This document shows, one piece after another, positions 1-4,740 of a stretch of DNA of 5,141 nucleotides. The DNA is from an uncultured Lachnospiraceae bacterium (GTDB lineage: Bacteria; Bacillota; Clostridia; Lachnospirales; Lachnospiraceae): the NCBI GenBank assembly GCA_902496125.1, contig CABUZU010000125.1, positions 1-5,141 of the forward strand, in the 5' to 3' direction. The number at the start of each line of letters is the position of its first letter. Position 1 is the first letter of the stretch. The position numbers were made by a program, and so were the translations under genes. The notes beneath the pieces were generated by a model. The model ran no database searches, had not been told where the DNA came from, and saw nothing but the letters and a program-made list of their open reading frames with translations.

Positions 1-109
1 GTAATCCCACTGGGATAGGGCTTTGTGAATAGCCATAAGCCACTTATAAGAAGTCCAAGAAACCACGCCTAAATGCGTGTAGGACCTTTTAGACGTGGTA
101 ATTCATCAC
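1..109 (+). mobile_element. Probable IS200/IS605-type right end with TnpB guide-RNA (omegaRNA) scaffold
   Basis: No open frame of useful length crosses this stretch, but it is dense in secondary structure. There is a short ATCCC/GGGAT hairpin (4-16), an ATAAG/CTTAT hairpin (about 35-47), and a long hairpin with arms 62-73 and 88-99 (ACCACGCCTAAA against TTTAGACGTGGT, one mismatch). GGAC in the loop (82-85) can pair with GTCC just before the stem (53-56), giving a possible pseudoknot. The segment ends in TTCATCAC (102-109). A subterminal hairpin followed by a TTCAC-like end is the usual look of the right end of tnpB-carrying IS200/IS605-family elements, where the non-coding 3' part doubles as guide-RNA scaffold. 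The tnpB gene itself would lie to the left of the window. This is recognition by form, without a database match, and another structured RNA cannot be excluded. Confidence 0.4.
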
Positions 110-125
110 ATATTTATGGGAAGAC

Positions 126-154
126 TTGCATCTTCACCTTTTTCATGCTATACT
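126..154 (+). promoter_or_regulatory. Sigma-A promoter for the aminotransferase operon
   Basis: TTGCAT (126-131) and TATACT (149-154) are 17 bp apart, and TG at 146-147 gives an extended -10 element (TGCTATACT). Transcription should start near 161, making an untranslated leader of about 130 nt before the ATG at 295. The -35 box is only a partial match, which the extended -10 could compensate for. Confidence 0.6.
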
Positions 155-175
155 AAAAAAACTTAAAAAACTCCT

Positions 176-195
176 TCTCCACCACCGGGTGGAGA
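176..195 (+). promoter_or_regulatory. Leader hairpin upstream of the attenuator
   Basis: TCTCCACC (176-183) pairs perfectly with GGTGGAGA (188-195) around an ACCG loop. The GC-rich 8-bp stem sits about 15 nt after the predicted transcription start and only 2 nt before the 5' arm of the terminator stem. No T-run follows it, so it is not a terminator. It may be part of a sensory or anti-termination structure, or a transcript-stabilising 5' hairpin. No known riboswitch class is recognised. Confidence 0.4.
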
Positions 196-197
196 TT

Positions 198-276
198 AAA
201 AGGCTAATCAGACTTTTGCCGTAGGTACGGTATACCATTGGTATATTATAAGGCTTAGGTCTGATTAGCCTTTTTT
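198..276 (+). terminator. Intrinsic terminator / attenuator in the leader of the aminotransferase operon
   Basis: AAAAGGCTAATCAGAC (198-213) is perfectly complementary to 259-274, a 16-bp stem running into six Ts (271-276). The loop of about 45 nt is unusually long and folds on its own. CCGT/ACGG (219-222/227-230) and TATACC/GGTATA (231-236/240-245) form two small hairpins, so the whole may be a branched structure. AAGGCT recurs at 250-255 in the loop and could pair with AGCCTT (267-272) to make a smaller alternative terminator. The element lies downstream of the predicted promoter and 18 nt before the start codon, which argues for premature-termination control of the operon. A simple terminator for an upstream transcript is the alternative. 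Confidence 0.6.
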
Positions 277-294
277 GGATAGAAAGGAAAAAAC

Positions 295-1428
295 ATGTAT
301 ATTAAACCATTTAAAGTAGAAGAGTGGATGAATGCTTATGAAACCGGAGCAAAATACAACATTGCTGAAACCTGTGTAGATTCAGTTTCCCTCAATGAAT
401 TATTAGAAATTGCAGGCAAGTCTCCAGAAGAATTTTGGCAACAATTTGGAAGTCGTCGTTTGACTTATGGATTTATTGAAGGAAATCCAGAGTTTAAACA
501 GGGAATTTGTAAATTATATAAAACATTAAAACCAGAAGAAATCGTAACCACTCATGGAGCAGCAGGAGCGAACCATCATGTATTTTATTCGCTTGTAGAG
601 CCAGGAGATGAAGTGGTTAGTATTATGCCAACCTATCAACAGCTTTATTCCATTCCAGAATCCTATGGTGCGAATTTAAAGCTTGTACATCTTAAAAATG
701 AAAATGGATATTTACCAGATTTAGAGGAACTTCGAGGATTAGTAACTCCTAAGACGAAGCTTATCTGTATCAACAATCCTAATAATCCAACAGGGGCATT
801 GATGTCTAAGGAATTGTTAATGGAAATTGTAGAGATTGCAAGAGGTGTGGGTGCGTATATTTTATGCGATGAGGTTTATCGTCATCTAACTCAAGAAGAT
901 GTATGGTGTGAATCGATTGTAGACCTTTATGAAAAAGGAATTTCTGTTAGCAGTATGTCGAAAGTATTTTCTCTTGCAGGACTTCGTCTTGGCTGGATTG
1001 CAACTCATGATATGGATTTGATTAAGAATTTCTTATCTCATAGAGATTATAATCTGGTAAGCTGTGGAATGTTCGATGAGGCAGTGGCCGGAATTGCACT
1101 TGCAAATAGTGAGAAGATTTTAGAAAGAAATCGTAAGATTGTAAGAGATAATTTAGCTATTTTAGATGAGTGGGTAGAAAAAGAACCTCATGTTCATTAT
1201 ACAAAGCCTCAGGCAGGAACTACGGCACTTGTCTATTATGATTTAGATATTCCTTCTTATGAATTTTGTAAGGAAATGTATGATAAGACCGGTGCATTTG
1301 TAACACCGGGAGATTGTTTTGAACAGCCTCATAGTATGCGTATTGGTTATGCATGTGAAACGAAGGAGCTAGAAGAGGGATTAAAAGCAGTTAGTAAATT
1401 TTTGGAGGATGTGTCATGCCAAAATTAA
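295..1428 (+). CDS. PLP-dependent aminotransferase, class I/II (fold type I)
   Basis: The 377-residue product has the full set of fold-type-I aminotransferase landmarks. These are a glycine/alanine-rich cofactor loop (GAAGAN, residues 88-93), NNPNNPTG (160-167; N164), CDEVYR (191-196; D192 facing the pyridine nitrogen, Y195), SSMSK (219-223; Schiff-base K223), GLRLGW (229-234; phosphate-binding R231) and MRIGYA (348-353; R349 for the substrate carboxylate). It should be a soluble cytoplasmic enzyme moving an amino group between an amino acid and a 2-oxo acid. The N-terminus (residues 1-30, no QG/PDF motif) resembles a branch often annotated only as 'aminotransferase' or capreomycidine-synthase-like, so the substrate is unknown. 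The ATG at 295 is supported by AAAGGA six bases upstream. The gene is first in a two-gene operon behind a leader terminator, and its last 13 nt overlap the next gene. All key residues are present, so it is expected to be active. Confidence 0.9.
   Translation: MYIKPFKVEEWMNAYETGAKYNIAETCVDSVSLNELLEIAGKSPEEFWQQFGSRRLTYGFIEGNPEFKQGICKLYKTLKPEEIVTTHGAAGANHHVFYSLVEPGDEVVSIMPTYQQLYSIPESYGANLKLVHLKNENGYLPDLEELRGLVTPKTKLICINNPNNPTGALMSKELLMEIVEIARGVGAYILCDEVYRHLTQEDVWCESIVDLYEKGISVSSMSKVFSLAGLRLGWIATHDMDLIKNFLSHRDYNLVSCGMFDEAVAGIALANSEKILERNRKIVRDNLAILDEWVEKEPHVHYTKPQAGTTALVYYDLDIPSYEFCKEMYDKTGAFVTPGDCFEQPHSMRIGYACETKELEEGLKAVSKFLEDVSCQN
1404..1408 (+). promoter_or_regulatory. Internal RBS for the second aminotransferase
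   Basis: GGAGG lies inside the 3' end of the upstream aminotransferase gene, 7 nt before the ATG at 1416. It fixes that start codon and the 13-nt overlap between the genes, an arrangement expected to give translational coupling. Confidence 0.85.
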
Positions 1429-2597
1429 GTGATAGAGTACAGACTTTTACAGATTCAGTCATTCGAAGAATGACAAGAATTAATGACGAAACAGAAGGTT
1501 CAATTAATTTGTCACAGGGATTTCCAGATTTTGACCCACCGAAAGAATTAACAGATGCATTGGCAAAGGCAGCGAAGGAAGGACCACATCAGTATAGTAT
1601 TACCTTTGGTGCAGATAATATTAGAGAAGCAATTGCTAAAAAGCAAGGAAGGGCAATTAACCGAGAAATCAATCCTAAGACAGAGGTAGTTGTCACCTGT
1701 GGTGGAACTGAGGCGATGATGGCTACAATGATGACGATTTGCAATCCAGGAGACAATGTAATTGTATTTTCGCCATTTTATGAAAATTATGGAGCAGATG
1801 CAATTCTTTCAGGAGCAAATCCGATTTATGTACCTTTAGTGCCACCTAAATTTGATTTTGATAAGAAGGTATTAGAAGATGCGTTTAAGCAAAATGTAAA
1901 GGCAATTATTATTTGTAATCCTTCGAATCCATGTGGAAAGGTATTTACTTATGAAGAGCTTGAGTTTATTGGACAGTTGGCTAAAAAATATGATGCCTTT
2001 ATTGTAACGGATGAAGTGTATGAGCATATTGTATTTGACCCGTATACGCATGTACATATGGCAGGTCTTCCTGATATGTATGAAAGAACGATTACTTGCA
2101 ATTCTCTATCTAAGACTTATTCGATTACTGGTTGGAGACTTGGATATGTAGTAGGACCAGAAGAAGTTATCGAAGGAGTAAAGAAAGTCCATGATTTCTT
2201 AACGGTTGGAGCAGCATCCCCGCTTCAAGAGGCTGCAACGGTTGGTCTTCAATTTGGCGAAGAATACTATAAGGAATTAAAAGAAATTTATACAAAGAAA
2301 CGAGATTTTTTTGTAAATGGACTGGATGAGATTGGATTAAAGCATACGCTACCACAGGGAACGTACTTTATATTAATTGATATTTCAGATTTTTTAGCGT
2401 TACCACAATTTAAAGGATGGAGTGATTTACAGTTTTGTGAATGGATGATTACTCATTATAAGGTAGCAGCTGTACCAGGTTCTAGTTTCTTTAAAGAACC
2501 TGTCAATCATTTGATTCGATTACATTTTGCCCGTGAAGAAGCGACGTTGAGGGAAGCTCTTTGTAGATTGGGTGAGATGACGAAGTTACTTAGATAA
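1416..2597 (+). CDS. PLP-dependent aminotransferase, class I (methionine/kynurenine/aromatic-type)
   Basis: This 393-residue protein is a canonical class I aminotransferase. Visible motifs are INLSQGFPDFDPP (30-42), a substrate-side motif shared with kynurenine/glutamine/methionine aminotransferases of the YbdL/MtnE/KAT type, and CGGTEA (95-100) for PLP phosphate. NPSNPCG (168-174; N171) follows, with Cys where Thr is usual. TDEVYEH (198-204; D199, Y202), NSLSKTYSITGWRLGY (229-244; Schiff-base K233, R241) and LIRLHFA (366-372; R368 for the carboxylate) complete the site. It should transaminate an amino acid, plausibly methionine or an aromatic one, with a 2-oxo acid in the cytoplasm; the exact substrate cannot be read from sequence. 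Length is normal for the family. The start is set by GGAGG 7 nt upstream. It is the last gene of the operon and ends just before a strong hairpin terminator. It differs markedly from the first aminotransferase, so it is not a recent duplicate. Confidence 0.92.
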   Translation: MPKLSDRVQTFTDSVIRRMTRINDETEGSINLSQGFPDFDPPKELTDALAKAAKEGPHQYSITFGADNIREAIAKKQGRAINREINPKTEVVVTCGGTEAMMATMMTICNPGDNVIVFSPFYENYGADAILSGANPIYVPLVPPKFDFDKKVLEDAFKQNVKAIIICNPSNPCGKVFTYEELEFIGQLAKKYDAFIVTDEVYEHIVFDPYTHVHMAGLPDMYERTITCNSLSKTYSITGWRLGYVVGPEEVIEGVKKVHDFLTVGAASPLQEAATVGLQFGEEYYKELKEIYTKKRDFFVNGLDEIGLKHTLPQGTYFILIDISDFLALPQFKGWSDLQFCEWMITHYKVAAVPGSSFFKEPVNHLIRLHFAREEATLREALCRLGEMTKLLR

Positions 2598-2599
2598 AA

Positions 2600-2632
2600 A
2601 AATCCTCCCTTTATACAAGGGAGGGTTTCTTT
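2600..2632. terminator. Bidirectional intrinsic terminator between convergent genes
   Basis: The stem 2600-2611 pairs with 2617-2628 (12 pairs including one G-U; core CCTCCCTT/AAGGGAGG) around a five-base loop. On the plus strand it runs into TTTCTTT after the aminotransferase stop. On the minus strand the complement of the A-run at 2596-2602 gives a T-tract, so the same hairpin ends the reductase transcript, whose stop codon is at 2634-2636. Confidence 0.85.
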
Positions 2633-2633
2633 A

Positions 2634-3665
2634 TTATTGAACTTTTACTTCTCCTGCAACTACTTTTTTATAATCTTCATAGTTTTTCTTTAATAAATTA
2701 GGAGTGTCTAGTTCATATGGACATTTGGTTTTACATACGCCACATTCGATACAATCTTCAATCTTTTTCATCATTTCCTGAGATTCTTTTGTTAAATGAG
2801 AAGCGGATGGAGAGCGACGAAGGAGTAAGGACATTCGAGCACAGGTCGCAATTTCAATTTTAGCTGGACAGGTAGGCATACAGTAGCCACAACCACGACA
2901 GAAGTCTCCAACTAAAGCATTTCTATCTTTTGCAATAAAGTCTTTTAATTCGTCGGTCATAACCGGTTCTTCATTCATGAAAGCAAGCCATTCATCAAGT
3001 TCGCTTTCTTTTTGAACACCCCAAATTGGAAGTACGTTATCATATTGGTAGAGATAACTCATTGCAGCATCGGAGCGAGTAATGAGTCCGCCAGCAAGTC
3101 CCTTCATTGCAATAAAACCGATATTTCTTTCTTTACAAGTTTTTACAAGTTCTAAGTCTTTATCTGAACAGAGATAGCTAAATGGGAATTGAAGGGTTTC
3201 GTAGTAATCACAGTTTGCGATTTCTTTTGCAACTTCAATTTTATGTGCAGTAATACCAATATGGCGAATTTTACCTTGTTTTTTAGCTTCTAACATACAT
3301 TCATACATACCAGTACCGTCACCTGGTTTATAACACTGATTTGCACAGTGGAATTGGTAAATGTCAATGTAGTCAGTCTGTAGATTTGTCAGAGAGGTTT
3401 CTAAATCTTTCCAAAATTGTTCTGGTGTTTTTGCACCAGTTTTAGAAGCGATAAAGATTTTATCTCTCATTCCTTTAAATGCGATTCCGACTTTCTTTTC
3501 ACTATCGGTATATGCTCTTGCAGTGTCAAAGAAGCGCATACCACCTTCATAGGCTTTTCTTAATAATTTTACAGCTTCATCATCGCTGATACGTTGAATT
3601 GGCAATGCACCAAAGGCATTTTGTGGTACAGTGATGCCAGTAGTTCCTAATGTAATTTGTCTCAT
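2634..3665 (-). CDS. Aldo/keto reductase family oxidoreductase with C-terminal 2x[4Fe-4S] ferredoxin domain
   Basis: Residues 1 to about 235 form an aldo/keto reductase barrel. FDTARAY (46-52) supplies catalytic D47 and Y52, IASKTGA (72-78) gives K75, and QFHC (104-107) gives H106, so the Asp-Tyr-Lys-His tetrad is complete. The C-terminal part has two ferredoxin-type cluster motifs: C256-x2-C259-x2-C262-x3-C266-P and C305-x2-C308-x2-C311-x3-C315-P. This architecture is common in anaerobic Firmicutes, where such proteins are annotated only as ferredoxin-containing oxidoreductases; it suggests electron transfer between the clusters and a reductase site. The substrate is unknown. The Cys ligands are complete and no signal peptide is seen, so it should be cytoplasmic and probably oxygen-sensitive. 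The start is supported by AGGAGG (complement of 3673-3678), 7 nt upstream. It is transcribed alone, convergent with the aminotransferase operon and divergent from the lipoprotein gene. Confidence 0.92.
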   Translation of the reverse strand: MRQITLGTTGITVPQNAFGALPIQRISDDEAVKLLRKAYEGGMRFFDTARAYTDSEKKVGIAFKGMRDKIFIASKTGAKTPEQFWKDLETSLTNLQTDYIDIYQFHCANQCYKPGDGTGMYECMLEAKKQGKIRHIGITAHKIEVAKEIANCDYYETLQFPFSYLCSDKDLELVKTCKERNIGFIAMKGLAGGLITRSDAAMSYLYQYDNVLPIWGVQKESELDEWLAFMNEEPVMTDELKDFIAKDRNALVGDFCRGCGYCMPTCPAKIEIATCARMSLLLRRSPSASHLTKESQEMMKKIEDCIECGVCKTKCPYELDTPNLLKKNYEDYKKVVAGEVKVQ

Positions 3666-3701
3666 GGAAATTCCTCCTAAGTTAATTATCTATCATTATA
3701 T

Positions 3702-3730
3702 AGGATAGCACAAAAATGGGGATTTCACAA
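3702..3730 (-). promoter_or_regulatory. Promoter of the aldo/keto reductase gene
   Basis: Read on the minus strand, TTGTGA (complement of 3725-3730) and TATCCT (complement of 3702-3707) are 17 bp apart, with TG one base before the -10 box, giving an extended -10. A perfect TATAAT (complement of 3695-3700) lies just downstream but has no -35 box at the right distance. The -35 box coincides with the first of three TTCACA repeats, so a factor binding there could affect this promoter. Confidence 0.5.
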
Positions 3731-3773
3731 TTTCTAAAACTTTTTTTCACAAATTAAAGAAATTTTATTCACA
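3724..3773 (+). repeat. Three TTCACA direct repeats at 22-bp spacing (candidate operator)
   Basis: TTCACA starts at 3724, 3746 and 3768, an exact 22-bp period, close to two turns of the DNA helix. The first two copies match over eight bases (TTTCACAA). They occupy the centre of the 180-bp divergent intergenic region between the reductase and lipoprotein genes. Same-face spacing is what a cooperatively binding regulator would use. TTCACAA also equals a half-site of the Rex redox repressor, but the inverted partner 4 bp away is missing at all three copies. Chance in AT-rich DNA is possible. Confidence 0.4.
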
Positions 3774-3793
3774 GTTTTTTGACTTTATTTACC

Positions 3794-3826
3794 TATACTA
3801 AGGGCAACAAAAAACAAAAGCCCTAG
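3794..3826 (+). promoter_or_regulatory. Candidate -10 box and inverted repeat before the lipoprotein gene
   Basis: TATACT (3794-3799) is a good -10 box, but no convincing -35 lies 16-18 bp upstream; TTGACT at 3779-3784 is only 9 bp away. Directly after it, AGGGC (3801-3805) and GCCCT (3820-3824) form an inverted repeat, extended to CTA/TAG-type ends with one extra base, that would span the predicted start site. The weak -35 and flanking repeats hint at activator dependence or an operator. The RBS region follows at 3825-3835. Confidence 0.35.
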
Positions 3827-3845
3827 AGGAAAGGAATTGATAATT

Positions 3846-4349
3846 ATGAGAAAGAATTATATATATTACATGTTAGCAGTAGCAATGAGTGCATCATTAA
3901 TTACAGGAGTGACCGGATGTAGTGCTAAGACAACTACAACAACAACAACCGTTCAGTCTGAAAGTATCAGCAGTGATTCAGAAAGTACAAAAAATATAAC
4001 CTATGGTCAAGTCAGTAAGGTAAGTGATAGTAGTATTACGATTACAGTAGGTACCTTAAAAGACAATTCAAGTTCAGAACTTGAGTTAACAGATGAGATA
4101 AAAGAAGTAGAACTTGGCGATAGTGTAACGATTACAAGAGGAAGAGGTGGAGCACCAAATGGTGAGAGACCAAGTGGAGAAGCACCAAGTGGCGAAGCAT
4201 CAAATGGAGACAGACCACAAAAACAAAATCTTTCGATTTCTGATATTTCAGAGGGAGATAATGTTTCGATTTCTTATAATGAAGATGGAAGTGTGGAGAA
4301 GGTTACGATATTAACTGTGAAAGGTGAACAATCAAGTGAAAGTCAATAA
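3846..4349 (+). CDS. Small secreted lipoprotein with pentapeptide-repeat linker (function unknown)
   Basis: From the ATG at 3846 the product is 167 residues. It begins MRK, has a hydrophobic segment (about 5-20), and then the lipobox VTGC with lipidated Cys25, so it should be exported and anchored to the outer face of the membrane. A Thr run (29-35) and a Ser/Glu-rich linker follow. Two short beta-rich stretches (about 51-98, ITYGQVSKVSDSSITI; and 128-159, ending VEKVTILTV) flank a Gly/Pro linker built of five-residue repeats (103-122). Such layouts occur in Clostridia surface lipoproteins of unknown role, some carrying OB-like domains; I recognise no named family with certainty. AAAGGA lies 10 nt before the ATG, and an in-frame TTG at 3837 would add only MII. 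It is divergent from the reductase gene, and no terminator hairpin is evident after it. Confidence 0.8.
   Translation: MRKNYIYYMLAVAMSASLITGVTGCSAKTTTTTTTVQSESISSDSESTKNITYGQVSKVSDSSITITVGTLKDNSSSELELTDEIKEVELGDSVTITRGRGGAPNGERPSGEAPSGEASNGDRPQKQNLSISDISEGDNVSISYNEDGSVEKVTILTVKGEQSSESQ
4152..4211 (+). repeat. Four imperfect 15-bp tandem repeats in the lipoprotein gene
   Basis: The stretch encodes APNGE-RPSGE-APSGE-ASNGD, four in-frame copies of a five-residue unit (consensus xPSGE), followed by RP. The DNA copies differ mainly at a few positions, so length change by slippage is possible. The repeat would make a flexible hydrophilic spacer between the two beta-rich parts. Confidence 0.7.
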
Positions 4350-4385
4350 AATTAGCATAATGAGAAAAATTCTAAATAAGAAATC

Positions 4386-4414
4386 TTGACATATACCACT
4401 AGGGGGTATATCCT
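4386..4414 (+). promoter_or_regulatory. Promoter of the heavy-metal-associated protein gene
   Basis: A perfect -35 box TTGACA (4386-4391) is followed 17 bp later by TATCCT (4409-4414). The transcript would start near 4421, giving a short leader of about 30 nt with GAGGAG (4435-4440) as RBS. The spacer is almost entirely filled by a palindromic operator. Confidence 0.7.
4391..4411. promoter_or_regulatory. CsoR-like copper-responsive operator
   Basis: The arms ATATACC (4391-4397) and GGTATAT (4405-4411) are perfect inverted repeats around a seven-base centre ACTAGGG. The inner pattern ATACC...GGGGGTAT is like the operator of the CsoR (DUF156) copper repressor in Firmicutes copZA promoters, with one G-tract arm degenerate. 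It lies between the -35 and -10 boxes, ideal for repression, and the gene it controls encodes an MxCxxC metal-binding protein, which agrees with copper control. No CsoR gene is in the window. Confidence 0.65.
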
Positions 4415-4450
4415 ATATGTAGTAAAAATACATAGAGGAGAGATGATTTC

Positions 4451-4699
4451 ATGATTAAAACAACACTTACTATTGATGGTATGATGTGCGGTATGTGCGA
4501 AAGCCATATGAATGATGTAATAAGAAAGAATTTTACAGTAAAGAAGGTAAATTCTTCTCGTAAAAAAGGTGAGACGGAAATTGTATCAGAAGAAGCTTTA
4601 GATGAAGAGAAAATTAAAAGTGCAGTAAAAGAAATTGGATACGAAGTTACTTCGGTAAAAACAGAAGAGTATAAGAAAAAGAAATTTTTATTCTTTTAA
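4451..4699 (+). CDS. Heavy-metal-associated (HMA) domain protein, CopZ-like copper chaperone
   Basis: The 82-residue product is a single HMA domain. Strand TTLTIDG (4-10) leads into GMMCGMCESH (10-19), whose C13 and C16 form the MxCxxC soft-metal site. The remainder follows the HMA pattern of helix, strands and a second helix, ending IKSAVKEIGYEVTSVKT (about 56-72). A lysine-rich tail ending FLFF extends past the usual 68-72 residues of CopZ, a form common in Lachnospiraceae-type HMA proteins. It should bind Cu(I), and perhaps other soft metals, in the cytoplasm and pass it to an exporter or repressor. The ATG is preceded by GAGGAG at 10 nt. It has its own promoter with a CsoR-like operator and its own terminator, so it is a one-gene unit; no CopA ATPase or CsoR gene adjoins it here. 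The metal is inferred from motif and operator. Confidence 0.85.
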   Translation: MIKTTLTIDGMMCGMCESHMNDVIRKNFTVKKVNSSRKKGETEIVSEEALDEEKIKSAVKEIGYEVTSVKTEEYKKKKFLFF

Positions 4700-4701
4700 A
4701 G

Positions 4702-4740
4702 AAATAGACCACAAAGTAGAAAATACTTTGTGGTCTGTTT
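4702..4740. terminator. Strong intrinsic terminator after the HMA gene, probably bidirectional
   Basis: AGACCACAAAGTA (4706-4718) pairs perfectly with 4724-4736 around GAAAA. With a G-U pair and three A-T pairs the stem can extend to 4702/4740. It is followed by a T-rich tract on the plus strand. In the other direction the complement reads ATTTCTTT after the stem, so it may also end the convergent minus-strand regulator gene, whose stop is at 4741-4743. Confidence 0.85.

Noticed and set aside
3..32. Short open frame ending NPTGIGLCE as the tail of tnpB
   Set aside because: Nine residues are too few to identify a TnpB C-terminus, and the stretch may be only scaffold RNA. It is left for the leftward sequence to settle.
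177..276. T-box riboswitch in the aminotransferase leader
   Set aside because: GGGTGGAG at 187-194 faintly recalls the T-box core, but the conserved GGTGGNACCGCG signature is absent and the leader from the predicted start is too short for a specifier stem. SAM, lysine, glycine and preQ1 signatures were also not seen.
1872..2057. 61-codon open frame on the minus strand
   Set aside because: It lies fully inside the second aminotransferase gene, has no RBS or recognisable protein motif, and looks like an antisense shadow of AT-rich coding sequence.
2167..2355. 62-codon open frame on the minus strand
   Set aside because: It is antisense to the C-terminal half of the second aminotransferase, including its conserved core, with no independent evidence of coding.
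3779..3799. TTGACT with TATACT as a normal promoter
   Set aside because: The two boxes are only 9 bp apart, far from the required 16-18 bp, so TTGACT was not used as the -35.
3837..3845. TTG start codon for the lipoprotein
   Set aside because: It would add only MII before MRK. ATG at 3846 gives a standard signal-peptide start, and AAAGGA is within usable distance of it.
4231..4274. 11-bp direct repeat TTTCGATTTCT (4231-4241 and 4264-4274)
   Set aside because: It encodes similar short strands (LSIS, VSIS) in frame 11 codons apart inside the lipoprotein gene. Protein-level similarity and codon use explain it.
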